Shown here: positions 53,796 to 62,365 of the stretch, piece by piece
Numbering within the stretch: the first letter of the stretch is position 1
Layout of the letters: every line of letters begins with the position of its first letter
NCBI GenBank assembly: GCA_037444825.1
Contig: JBBILR010000011.1
Coordinates: forward strand, 23,955 to 87,954
Direction of reading: 5' to 3'
Length of the DNA: 64,000 nucleotides
Source of the DNA: JBFLVU01 sp037444825
GTDB taxonomy: Bacteria > Acidobacteriota > UBA4820 > DSQY01
Translations under genes and position numbers: made by a program
The notes under the pieces: model-generated
The model's input: the letters and a program-made list of their open reading frames with translations, nothing else
What the model was told of the DNA's origin: nothing
Databases searched by the model: none

Positions 53796-56700
53796 ATGCC
53801 GAAGGAGGGGCCCTTGGCGAAGCGAGGATGGAACGTGGTGGCGGCCGGCGGCCTGGTGTCGGCGGTTTCTCTGGCCGTTCTGGCGAGGCTGGTGCTTCCC
53901 GAGGGGACCTTCACCGGGCGGTTCCTCGTCTTCCTGATCCTGGCGGGCCTCTGCGGGGCCCTGGGCGCCGCCCTGCTGACCCGCGGCAGGGCCGATGGCT
54001 CCCGGGATTCGGTGGACGACCTCCTCCAGCGCATCGCCTCGGGCTCCCTGGACGTGGGGAGGGACGGCAAGACCCGGCGGGTGCTGGAATCCAACCCCGG
54101 CCTCAAGCGGGTCCTCTCCAGCCTCCAGGGGGTCATCGGCCATTTGCAGGACACCGGGGCGAGGGTCTCGGAGGTCTCTTCCCTCATCTCCCGGAAGGCC
54201 CAGCAGATGTTTGCCGACGCCGGCGAGCAGGCCCGGGCCGTGGGGGACGTCCGTCGCTCCCTGACCTCCTTGGAGGGGGAGATCGAGCGGGTGGTGCTGG
54301 GGGTGGACGGCCTCTCCGGCTTCACCGAGAAGACCTCCAGCGCCATCCTGGAGATGCGGGCCTCCATCGAGGAGGTGGTGGGGGCCACCCACAACCTCTC
54401 CGCCCTGGTGGACGAGATCAGCGCCTCCATCGAAGAGATGTCCCGGTCCATCGACGAGGTGGCCGGCCACGGGGAGAGCCTCTCCTCCTTCGCCATCCAG
54501 AACTCCTCCGCCATGGTCCAGATGGACGCCACCATCGGCCAGATCGAGGAGAACATCCGGGAAACCGAGGGGATCTCCCGCAAGGTTCTGGAGACGGCCC
54601 GGGAGGGGGAGAAGGCCGTCAAGCAGACGGTGAACGCCCTGGACTCCATCCACACCGTCATGAGCACCAACCTGGAGGCCATGAACGCCCTGGTGGAGCG
54701 TTCCCGGGACATCGGAAAGATCCTCAAGGTCATCCGGGACATCGCCGACCAGACGAACCTTCTGGCCCTCAACGCGGCCATCATCGCCGCCCAGGCCGGC
54801 GAGCACGGACGCTCCTTCGGCGTGGTGGCCGAGGAGATCCGGGACCTCAGCGAACGGACCACCGCCTCCACCAGCGAGGTGGCCCAGATCATCGAGACCA
54901 TCCAGAAGGACGTGGGGGAAGCCTCCAAGGTGGCCGGGGAGGGGATGGCGCGGGTCCAGGACGGCCTCCGGCTGGGCCGCAGCGCCGAGGAGACGCTCCA
55001 GCGCATCGCGCACGCCATCGAGGGGGCGGGAACCAGCATCAGCCACATCGCCCGCGCGGCCGCCGAGCAGTCCAAGGGGAGCAAGCAGGTCACCGCCGCC
55101 ATCGAGGAGATGACCAAGCGGATCGAGCGCATCTCCACCGCCACGCGGGAACAGGCCGAGACCTCCCGCCACATCGCCAAGCGGTCGGAGGTCATGAAGG
55201 AGCTCACCCGCAACGTGGACCGGGCCATGGAGGAGGAGGCCTCGGGGAGCAACACCATCGCCGAGGGGATGGACCAGGTCCGGGGCGCGGTGGAGGAGAT
55301 CCAGAAGGCCCTCGTCCGCATGTCCCAGGCCGGCCAGCGGATCGTCGCCGCCATGGACGCCATCTCCGGCGCCGCCGGCCAGGGGCTCTTCGGGGCGCGG
55401 GAGCTCTCCGCCACCTCCGCCTCGCTCAAACAGGAGTCTCTCCTATTGGTGGAGGAGCTCTCCTCCTTCGTCCTCCCCAAGCCCGAGCGCGGGGGGGAAC
55501 TGAGACTGGGCCACGTCTCCTACGCCTTCAACCTGGACCCCGCCTTCGCCAACAACATCCGGGACCACGAGGTGGTGCACCCCTACTGCGAGGGCCTCCT
55601 CCGCCAGGGCCACGGCACCCAGGTCCTGCCGGGGCTCGCCGAGTCCTGGCACCTCTCCACCGACGGCCGGGTCTACACCTTCCGGCTCCGCCCCAACCTC
55701 ACCTTCCACAACGGGCGGAAGGTCACCTCCAGGGAGGTTCTGGCCTCCTGGCACCGGGCCCTGAGCCCCAAGCTCCAGTCGGAGAGCAAGATCTTTCTCT
55801 CCTGGGTGGAGGGCGTGGAGGAGTTCCTGGAGGGCAAAGCCCCCGCCGTCCGGGGCGTTTCCGCCCCCGACGACCTCACCGTGGAGATCCGGCTCAGGGA
55901 ACCCCTGGCCTTTTTCCTCTACTTCCTGGCCTACCCCGAGGCCTCCGTCCTTCCGCCGGAGGCCTACGACGAAACGACGCTGCGCCTGAAGCGCCCCATC
56001 GGGGCCGGGCCCTACCGGGTGGTGGAACACGGCGCCGACCGGGTGGTCATGGAACGCTTCGAGGGCTACTGGGACTCCAACGCCGCCCACCTGGACCGGC
56101 TGGTTTTCGATTACTCCTCGAGGGACGAGGAGTCCCTCACGGAGGCGCTGGAGGGCGGCCGCGTCCACCTGGCCTCCAACCTCTCCAACGACGCCGTGGA
56201 GCGGCTCCTCGCGGACCCCTTCTGGCAAAACAACACCGAGAGCACCGTCCTGCTCAACACGATCTTCGTCAGCATCCGCAACGACCTGCCTCCTTACACC
56301 AGCCGGGAGTTGAGGCAGGCCATGAACTACGCCATCGACCGGGAGGCCCTGGTGGGCCGCTACGTTCACGCCCGGTCCACGCCGGCGCGGGGGGTGCTCC
56401 CTCCGGGGATCCTGGCTTACCGCCCGGACCTCAAAGGCTACACCTACGACCCCGAGAAGGCACGGTACCTCCTGCAGAAGGGCGGCTTCGGTTCGGGGGT
56501 GGACCTGAAGGTGGCGGTGGACCAGAGCCGGGTCCGGCAGGCGAAAGAGTTCGCCATGATCGTGGAGATGCTCCGGGAGGTGGGCATCCGCGTGGAGACG
56601 GAGACGGTGAGCCACGAGGCCTTCGAGTCGCTCCGGAAGGTCCAGGGCAAGCCCGGGCTTTACGCCACCGGGTGGTACGTGGACTACCCGGACCCCGACT

Positions 56701-56996
56701 CCTTCATGTACACCCTCTTCCACTCCAAGGGCGGGGACACGCTGGAGCTGCACTACCACAACCCCCGCTTCGACGAGATCGTGGACCGAGCCCGCCGCTC
56801 CCTGGACCCCGAGGAACGGGTGGCCCTCTACCACGAGGCGGAGGACATCCTCATCGAGGACGCCCCCTGCATCTTCCTCTACCACATCCGGGGCATGGTG
56901 CCGCACCGGCCGGAAGTCATGGGGCTGAAGCTCTACCTGACGCCGCCCATGGTCCGGCCCGAGAAGGTCTGGATCAGTCGAGAAACCGGAAGCTGA
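53796..56996 (+). CDS. Methyl-accepting signalling protein fused to an SBP_bac_5 peptide-binding domain
   Basis: Up to 1,066 residues. Basic N-terminus, two transmembrane helices (about 12-32, 41-62) joined by a six-residue loop, then a long MCP coiled coil (about 65-560) with a normal chemoreceptor tip, IADQTNLLALNAAIIAAQAGEHGRSF..VVAEEIRDLSERT (about 315-350). From about 562 to the end is a full DppA/OppA-type SBP_bac_5 domain (EGLL near 595, VTSREVLASWHRAL, GAGPYRVVEHG, MNYAIDREALVG, DYPDPDSFMYTLFHSKGG). No third TM exists, so the binding domain should be cytoplasmic. No HAMP was recognised. TTG 53814 (GAAGGAGGGG SD) is an alternative start giving 1,060 residues. Confidence 0.88.
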   Translation: MPKEGPLAKRGWNVVAAGGLVSAVSLAVLARLVLPEGTFTGRFLVFLILAGLCGALGAALLTRGRADGSRDSVDDLLQRIASGSLDVGRDGKTRRVLESNPGLKRVLSSLQGVIGHLQDTGARVSEVSSLISRKAQQMFADAGEQARAVGDVRRSLTSLEGEIERVVLGVDGLSGFTEKTSSAILEMRASIEEVVGATHNLSALVDEISASIEEMSRSIDEVAGHGESLSSFAIQNSSAMVQMDATIGQIEENIRETEGISRKVLETAREGEKAVKQTVNALDSIHTVMSTNLEAMNALVERSRDIGKILKVIRDIADQTNLLALNAAIIAAQAGEHGRSFGVVAEEIRDLSERTTASTSEVAQIIETIQKDVGEASKVAGEGMARVQDGLRLGRSAEETLQRIAHAIEGAGTSISHIARAAAEQSKGSKQVTAAIEEMTKRIERISTATREQAETSRHIAKRSEVMKELTRNVDRAMEEEASGSNTIAEGMDQVRGAVEEIQKALVRMSQAGQRIVAAMDAISGAAGQGLFGARELSATSASLKQESLLLVEELSSFVLPKPERGGELRLGHVSYAFNLDPAFANNIRDHEVVHPYCEGLLRQGHGTQVLPGLAESWHLSTDGRVYTFRLRPNLTFHNGRKVTSREVLASWHRALSPKLQSESKIFLSWVEGVEEFLEGKAPAVRGVSAPDDLTVEIRLREPLAFFLYFLAYPEASVLPPEAYDETTLRLKRPIGAGPYRVVEHGADRVVMERFEGYWDSNAAHLDRLVFDYSSRDEESLTEALEGGRVHLASNLSNDAVERLLADPFWQNNTESTVLLNTIFVSIRNDLPPYTSRELRQAMNYAIDREALVGRYVHARSTPARGVLPPGILAYRPDLKGYTYDPEKARYLLQKGGFGSGVDLKVAVDQSRVRQAKEFAMIVEMLREVGIRVETETVSHEAFESLRKVQGKPGLYATGWYVDYPDPDSFMYTLFHSKGGDTLELHYHNPRFDEIVDRARRSLDPEERVALYHEAEDILIEDAPCIFLYHIRGMVPHRPEVMGLKLYLTPPMVRPEKVWISRETGS

Positions 56997-57372
56997 CCAC
57001 CTCGGCCATGTTGACGTAGACGCCGAGGTTGTTCCCGTGGGGGTTCAGGGGGGTGAGGAAGAACCCCCTCGTGGGTCGGTTCCGGTGGCTGGTGACCCCC
57101 TCCAGGACCTCTCCGTCCCGGAAGGCCACGCGGACCCGGTTGCCGGGAACCGCCTGGTAGAGAACCCGCTCCGCGGGTCGGTGGGTGGCGGCGGGGTCGG
57201 AATCGAAGGCCCGGACGAAGCAGACCATCTTGACGTCCGAGAGCGGGACATGGTGGATGGTCCCGTTCAGGTCCTGCACCAGGATCTCCGCCTCCCCGGC
57301 CAGGAAGCTGTCCCCGAAGCCGGATAGGGTCCTGCCCTCCTTGTACCGGACGACGACCTTCTGCTCGAACAT
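56974..57372 (-). CDS. DUF6982-like two-repeat protein
   Basis: A 132-residue soluble protein with two similar halves. Each has a V..R.KEG/DGEVLEG beta-hairpin, a loop and a closing strand (VVVRYKEGRTLSGFGDSF...VKMVCFVR and VRVAFRDGEVLEGVTSH...VVSFRFL). This duplicated small-barrel pattern resembles DUF6982, found in Acidobacteriota and delta-proteobacteria, of unknown function. ATG 57372 gives MFEQKVVVRY; an upstream start is proline/alanine-rich. The 3' end overlaps the MCP-SBP fusion gene by 23 bases tail-to-tail. Confidence 0.6.
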   Translation of the reverse strand: MFEQKVVVRYKEGRTLSGFGDSFLAGEAEILVQDLNGTIHHVPLSDVKMVCFVRAFDSDPAATHRPAERVLYQAVPGNRVRVAFRDGEVLEGVTSHRNRPTRGFFLTPLNPHGNNLGVYVNMAEVVSFRFLD

Positions 57373-57521
57373 GGCCTTCCCAGCATACGGCGAAAGGGTT
57401 CGGGAGGCAAGAGCGGGGCGGCCGGGCAAGGGGCGGCGCCGGCTCCGGGCCCGGAGACCGGCGGGGCGGCCCCCTTTCCCTGGAGGCCCGCTTCGGCTAT
57501 TCTTGGCCCCTGGAGGTTCCC

Positions 57522-57944
57522 ATGGAGCGGGAGGCCCTGGCCCTGGCCGTTTCGGAGATCGTCCTCCGGCACTTCCCCGAGGGGATCCCGTCCCCGGCCC
57601 TGGAGGGGGTGGTGGCGGACCTCGTGCGCCTGCTGGAGGGGGCGGGCGGGGGCGGCCAGGAGCGCCGGGACGTCCGGCACGTGGTCTTCACCTCCCTGGG
57701 GCGCAACCGCCCGGGGATCGTCCATGCCTTCTCCGAGGTGTTGGCCCGGTGCGGCGTGGACATCGTGGACCTCAACCAGACGCTGGTCCACGGAAACTTC
57801 GCCATGATGATGATCCTCGACCCGTCCGGGGCCTCCGTCTCCTTCGAGGAGCTGAGGGCCGCCCTCAAGAAGCGGGGCGAAGAGCTGGGGGTCCTGGTCT
57901 TCGTGCAGTACGAGGACATGATGCGGGCGGTGAACCGCATCTGA
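57522..57944 (+). CDS. ACT-domain protein (PF13740 type)
   Basis: A 140-residue protein: a short helical N-terminal part (1-45) and an ACT domain (about 53-130; VFTSLGRNRPGIVHAFSEVLARCGVDIVDLNQTLVHGNFAMMMIL). This resembles the ACT/UPF0237 subfamily of small-molecule-responsive regulators such as GcvR. A gene for a PFL (UPF0210) protein follows 26 bases after, a pair conserved across many bacteria. Ligand and partner are not established. It is probably the first gene of a short plus-strand operon. Confidence 0.85.
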   Translation: MEREALALAVSEIVLRHFPEGIPSPALEGVVADLVRLLEGAGGGGQERRDVRHVVFTSLGRNRPGIVHAFSEVLARCGVDIVDLNQTLVHGNFAMMMILDPSGASVSFEELRAALKKRGEELGVLVFVQYEDMMRAVNRI

Positions 57945-57970
57945 GCCGCTCCCAGGCCATCGGGGAAACC

Positions 57971-59332
57971 ATGACCTACACCCGCCGGGAAATCCTGGAA
58001 ACCCTGCGCATGACGGAACTGGAGAACTTCGACGTGCGCACCGTCACGCTGGGGGTGAGCCTGCTGGACTGCGGCCATCCCGACCCCAAGGAGGCGGCCC
58101 GGCGGATCTACGAAAAGCTGGTCCGGCTGGCCTCCCCCATGCCCCGGGCCGTTCAGGAGACGGCCGATGCCCTGGGGATCCGGGTGGCCAACCGACGCAT
58201 CGCCGTCTCCCCCGTTTCCCTCATCCACACCCGGCCCGAGCCCGCCGCCTTCCTCGAGATCGCCGCCGCCATCGACCGGGCCGCCGCGGAGATGGGCTTC
58301 GACTTCGTGGGGGGCTACTCGGCTCTGGTGCACGCCGGATTCACCCAGGCCGACCGGGCCCTGCTGGACTCCATCCCCGACGCCCTCTCGGGGACCTCCC
58401 GCCTCTGCTCCTCGGTGAACGCCGGCTCCAGCCGGACCGGTCTCAACATGGACGCCGTGCGAATCGTGGCGAAGGTCCTGAAGGAGACCGCCTACAAGAC
58501 CCGGGAGCAAGGAAGCATCGGGTGCGCCAAGTTCGTGGTCTTCGCCAACGCGGTGGAGGACAACCCCTTCATGGCGGGGGCCTTCCACGGCGTGGGCCTT
58601 CCGGAAGCGGTGATCCACACCGGCGTCAGCGGCCCGGGGGTGGTCCTGGACGCCATTCGGAGCGCCGGCCGGTGCGACCTGAGGGCCCTGGAGGAGGCCA
58701 TCAAGCGGGCGGCCTTCAAGATCACGCGGGTGGGGGAACTCATCGGCCGCCAGGTGGCGGAGCGGATGGGGCTTCCCTTCGGCATCGTGGACCTCTCCCT
58801 GGCTCCCACCCCCCAGTTGGGGGACTCGGTGGGGGAGGTGCTGGAGGCCATGGGCCTGGAGCGGGTGGGTGCCTGCGGCACCACGGCGGCCCTGGCCCTC
58901 CTCACGGACGCCGTCAAGAAGGGGGGCGCCATGGCCACCTCCGCGGTGGGCGGCCTCTCGGGGGCCTTCATCCCCGTCAGCGAGGACGCCACCATGATCG
59001 CCGCCGCCCGGGAGGGCCACCTCTCGCTGGAGAAGCTGGAGGCCATGACCTCCGTCTGCTCGGTGGGTCTGGACATGGTGGCGGTTCCGGGGGAGGTCCC
59101 GGAGGACGTCCTGGCGGGCTTCATCGCCGACGAGCTGGCCATCGGCATCGTGAACCACAAGACCACCGCCGTGCGGGTCATTCCGGCCTGGGGAAAGAAG
59201 GTGGGCGAGTCGGTCTCCTTCGGGGGGCTTCTGGGCGAGGCCCCCATCCAGGAGATCCGGACCCTCTCCTGCTCGGGCTTCGTGGGCCGGGGCGGCGTCA
59301 TCCCCGCCCCCATCACCTCGCTCCGGAACTGA
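57971..59332 (+). CDS. PFL (UPF0210/DUF711) family protein
   Basis: A 453-residue protein of the UPF0210 family, related in overall fold to pyruvate formate-lyase-like radical enzymes but lacking an obvious radical glycine motif. Conserved blocks: NFDVRTVTLGVSLLDCGHPD, INTRP-like HTRPEPAAFL, DSIPDALSGTSRLCSSVNAGSSRTGLNMDAV, GVGLPEAVIHTGVSGPGVV and the C-terminal SFGGLLGEAPIQEIRTLSCSGFVGRGGVIPAPI. The biochemical function is not established. It nearly always occurs next to an ACT-domain protein, as here. Confidence 0.88.
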   Translation: MTYTRREILETLRMTELENFDVRTVTLGVSLLDCGHPDPKEAARRIYEKLVRLASPMPRAVQETADALGIRVANRRIAVSPVSLIHTRPEPAAFLEIAAAIDRAAAEMGFDFVGGYSALVHAGFTQADRALLDSIPDALSGTSRLCSSVNAGSSRTGLNMDAVRIVAKVLKETAYKTREQGSIGCAKFVVFANAVEDNPFMAGAFHGVGLPEAVIHTGVSGPGVVLDAIRSAGRCDLRALEEAIKRAAFKITRVGELIGRQVAERMGLPFGIVDLSLAPTPQLGDSVGEVLEAMGLERVGACGTTAALALLTDAVKKGGAMATSAVGGLSGAFIPVSEDATMIAAAREGHLSLEKLEAMTSVCSVGLDMVAVPGEVPEDVLAGFIADELAIGIVNHKTTAVRVIPAWGKKVGESVSFGGLLGEAPIQEIRTLSCSGFVGRGGVIPAPITSLRN

Positions 59333-59366
59333 CCGGCCGGCCGGCGGCACGAGGAGGGACGGAACC

Positions 59367-60035
59367 ATGGGCAACAACCGGGCGCGCAGGGCGGGGATCC
59401 TTCTCGCCATCGGCCTCGGGCTCCTTTTCGGCGCGGCGGGGGCGGGCGCCGCCTCCTTTTTCCCCGAGTTCTACCACGCCTGGAACCCCCGCCCCGGCGG
59501 GTGGAGCACCTACCACGTCCGGGACGCCGTGGGGGAGGAGGCGGACGTCACCTTCGCCGTGGTGGAGGAGAACGGCGCCCTCTGGCTGGAGATGCGGAGC
59601 GCCTCCGAAGGGCTCCCCTCGGTGGCGGCCTTCCGCCTCCAGGGGGACCCCGCGGAGGACGGCAACGTCCTTTCGGTCCGCGCCCGGGACGGGGAGGGGC
59701 CGGCGGTGGAGCTGGACCGGGCCGCCCTGGAGCGCCTGCTGAGGCAGGGAGGGCGGGCCTTCGGGCCTTCGGCCCTCTCCATCGGCCCCCGCATGGGGAA
59801 GCTGGAGGGCCTCCCCGACGAAACGGTGGCGGTGGGGAAGCGAAGGATCCCCTGCCGCCGCCTCAAAGTGGTGGGGGCGGAGGGGTCCGAGGCGGAGGTC
59901 TGGCTCTCCGACGAGGTGGTCCCCTTCGGCCTGGTGAAGCTGGTCTCCGGGGACGAGTCCCTCGTCCTCACCGACTTCGGAAAGGGGGCCCGGCCGACGC
60001 TCAAGGGCCCCTTCATCCCCCTGGAGGTGCCCTGA
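59367..60035 (+). CDS. Exported protein of unknown function
   Basis: A 222-residue protein with a signal peptide (about 1-28, AGAGAASFF), then a beta-rich domain with patterns such as WSTYHVRDAVGEEADVTFAVVEENGALWLEMRS and LKVVGAEGSEAEVWLSDEVVPFGLVKLVSGDESLVLTDFG. The layout (WSTY..., AEVWLSDEVPFGLVKL) is typical of small secreted LolA-/DUF-type beta proteins from Acidobacteriota, but no family was recognised with certainty. No catalytic motif. It sits between the PFL gene and ridA. Confidence 0.65.
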   Translation: MGNNRARRAGILLAIGLGLLFGAAGAGAASFFPEFYHAWNPRPGGWSTYHVRDAVGEEADVTFAVVEENGALWLEMRSASEGLPSVAAFRLQGDPAEDGNVLSVRARDGEGPAVELDRAALERLLRQGGRAFGPSALSIGPRMGKLEGLPDETVAVGKRRIPCRRLKVVGAEGSEAEVWLSDEVVPFGLVKLVSGDESLVLTDFGKGARPTLKGPFIPLEVP

Positions 60036-60063
60036 GGGGCGCCGGCGGGAAGAGGAGCGCGCC

Positions 60064-60447
60064 ATGGGCAAGGAAGTCGTCGCCACCCAGGGGGCCCCGA
60101 AGGCCATCGGCCCGTACAGCCAGGCCGTGGCGGCGGGCCCCTTCGTCTTCTGTTCCGGCCAGATCGCCCTGGACCCGGCCACCGGGCGGGTGGCGGGGGA
60201 GGACGCGGCCTCCCAGACCGAGCGGGTGCTTTTGAACCTGAAGGCCGTTCTGGAGGCCTCGGGGCTTTCCCTGGGCCACGTGGTCAAGACCACGGTCTTT
60301 CTGAGGAGCCTGGAGGACTTCCCGGCCATGAACGAGGTCTACGGGCGCTTCTTTCCCTCGGACCCTCCGGCCCGGTCCACCGTGGAGGTTTCGCGCCTCC
60401 CCAAGGACGTCAAGGTGGAGATCGAGGCCGTGGCCGTGAAGGGCTGA
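60064..60447 (+). CDS. ridA: RidA family reactive-intermediate deaminase
   Basis: A 127-residue RidA/YjgF protein that hydrolyses 2-aminoacrylate and related enamine/imine metabolites to keep them from damaging PLP enzymes. Family marks: GAPKAIGPYSQAV (15-22), FVFCSGQIALDP, Arg104 in ARSTVEV (substrate carboxylate binding) and a VEIEAVAVKG end. The length and the arginine are those of the true RidA subgroup. The gene follows the secreted protein by 28 bases and precedes lepA by 39, likely in one transcript. Confidence 0.94.
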   Translation: MGKEVVATQGAPKAIGPYSQAVAAGPFVFCSGQIALDPATGRVAGEDAASQTERVLLNLKAVLEASGLSLGHVVKTTVFLRSLEDFPAMNEVYGRFFPSDPPARSTVEVSRLPKDVKVEIEAVAVKG

Positions 60448-60486
60448 GGCCTCGTTCCCGGGGCGGCGGCGGGCGAGAGGACGGCC

Positions 60487-62295
60487 ATGGACATCTCGAA
60501 GATCCGCAACTTCAGCATCATCGCCCACATCGACCACGGGAAGACCACCCTCTCCGACCGCCTCCTGGAGGCCACCCACGCCGTCTCCCAGCGGGAGATG
60601 GTGGACCAGTTCCTCGACGGCATGGACCTGGAGCGGGAGCGGGGCATCACCATCAAGGCCCACGCCGTCTGCCTCACCTACCGGGCCCAGGACGGGGAGG
60701 AGTACCGCCTGAACCTCATCGACACCCCCGGCCACGTGGACTTCAACTACGAGGTCTCGCGGGCCTTGGCCGCCTGCGAGGGGGCGCTCCTGGTGGTGGA
60801 CGCCAGCCAAGGGGTGGAGGCCCAGACCCTGGCCAACGCCTACCTGGCGGTGGACCAGGGGCTGGAGATCGTTCCGGTCATCAACAAGATCGACCTGCCG
60901 TCGGCCCAGCCGGAGAAGGTCCAGGAGGAGATCGAGGAGGTCATCGGCCTGGACGCCTCCGAGGCCATCCTGGCCTCCGCCAAGGAGCGCATCGGCATCG
61001 GGGAGATCCTGGAGGCGGTGGTCCGGCGTCTTCCGCCCCCCCGCGGCGACCGGTCGGCGCCCCTCAAGGCCATGGTCTTCGACTCCTGGTACGACCCCTA
61101 CCGGGGGGTGGTGATGCTGGTGCGGGTCATGGACGGCCGCATGGCCGTGAAGGATCCCCTGAAGTTCCTGGCCACGGGCCGGACTTACACCGTGGAGGCC
61201 CTGGGGGTCTTCACCCCCAAGCCGAAATCGGTGGAGGCGCTGGAGGCGGGGGAGGTGGGCTTCGTCATCGCCGGCGTCAAGGAGGTGAAGGACGTCTCCA
61301 TCGGGGACACCCTGACCCACCCCCACCGGCCCACCGCCGAGCCCTTCGGGGGCTTCCGGACGGTGAAGCCCATGGTCTTCGCCGGCCTCTACCCCGTGGA
61401 CCCCGCGGCCTACCCGGACCTCCGGGAGGCGCTGGAGAAGCTCCGCCTCAACGACGCCTCCTTCGTCTTCGAACCGGAGACCAGCGAGGCCCTGGGCTTC
61501 GGCTTCCGGTGCGGCTTCCTGGGCTTCCTGCACATGGAGATCGTCCAGGAGCGCCTCGAGCGGGAGTTCGACCTGGACCTCATCACCACCGCCCCCAACG
61601 TCCGGTACAAGGTGCGCACCGTGCGGGGGGAGACGGTGGAAGTGGAGAACCCCGCCAGCCTGCCCCCGCCCCAGGAGACGGAGGAGATCCTCGAGCCCTA
61701 CGCCTCCGCCACGGTCCTCACCCGGGCGGAGTTCGTGGGGAACCTGCTCCGCCTCTTCGAGGAGCGCCGGGGGAGCCAGCGGGGCTTCCAGTACGCCTCC
61801 AAGGACACCATCGTCCTCAAGTACGACATCCCCCTCTCCGAGCTCATCGTGGACTTCCACGACCGTCTCAAGTCCCTTTCCCGGGGGTACGCCTCCATGG
61901 ACTACCAGGTGGAGGACTACCGGCCGGGGGACCTCGTCAAGCTGGACATCCTGGTGAACGGGAAGCCGGTGGACGCCCTCTCCTTCATCGTCCACCGCTC
62001 CCAGGCGGAGGCCCGGGGCCGGGCCATCGCCCAGCGCCTCAAGGAGGCCATCCCCCGCCAGCTCTTCGAGGTGGTGATCCAGGCGGCGCTGGGGAGTCGA
62101 ATCATCTGCCGGACGGTGGTAAAGCCCCTTCGGAAGGACGTCCTGGCCAAGTGCTACGGGGGCGACATCACCCGCAAGCGCAAGCTCCTCGAAAAGCAGA
62201 AGGAGGGCAAGAAGCGGATGAAGTCCGTGGGGGACGTCCAGATCCCCCAGGAGGCCTTCCTGTCGGTCCTGCGGATTCAGGGGGAGTCGGACTGA
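60487..62295 (+). CDS. lepA: Elongation factor 4 (LepA)
   Basis: A 602-residue translational GTPase that back-translocates ribosomes and helps their biogenesis. G motifs: HIDHGKTTL (G1), DTPGHVDF (G3) and NKIDLPSA (G4); switch I RERGITIKAHAV. The unique C-terminal domain contains ELIVDFHDRLKSLSRGYASMDYQVEDYRPGDLVKLDILVNG and ends in the basic GGDITRKRKLLEKQKEGKKRMKSVGDVQIPQEAFLSVL segment. All is standard. It ends at a bidirectional terminator facing the OmpW-like gene. Confidence 0.97.
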   Translation: MDISKIRNFSIIAHIDHGKTTLSDRLLEATHAVSQREMVDQFLDGMDLERERGITIKAHAVCLTYRAQDGEEYRLNLIDTPGHVDFNYEVSRALAACEGALLVVDASQGVEAQTLANAYLAVDQGLEIVPVINKIDLPSAQPEKVQEEIEEVIGLDASEAILASAKERIGIGEILEAVVRRLPPPRGDRSAPLKAMVFDSWYDPYRGVVMLVRVMDGRMAVKDPLKFLATGRTYTVEALGVFTPKPKSVEALEAGEVGFVIAGVKEVKDVSIGDTLTHPHRPTAEPFGGFRTVKPMVFAGLYPVDPAAYPDLREALEKLRLNDASFVFEPETSEALGFGFRCGFLGFLHMEIVQERLEREFDLDLITTAPNVRYKVRTVRGETVEVENPASLPPPQETEEILEPYASATVLTRAEFVGNLLRLFEERRGSQRGFQYASKDTIVLKYDIPLSELIVDFHDRLKSLSRGYASMDYQVEDYRPGDLVKLDILVNGKPVDALSFIVHRSQAEARGRAIAQRLKEAIPRQLFEVVIQAALGSRIICRTVVKPLRKDVLAKCYGGDITRKRKLLEKQKEGKKRMKSVGDVQIPQEAFLSVLRIQGESD

Positions 62296-62317
62296 CCCGA
62301 GGGGGGAGGCGCGCGAA

Positions 62318-62348
62318 AAAGGGGGCGGCCGGGGCCGCCCCCTTTCCT
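62318..62348. terminator. Bidirectional terminator between lepA and ompW-like gene
   Basis: An 11-bp stem (62318-62328 with 62335-62345, loop CCGGGG) flanked by A-rich sequence on the left and T-rich sequence on the right. Confidence 0.8.
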
Positions 62349-62365
62349 TCAACGGGCCGGTCCAC

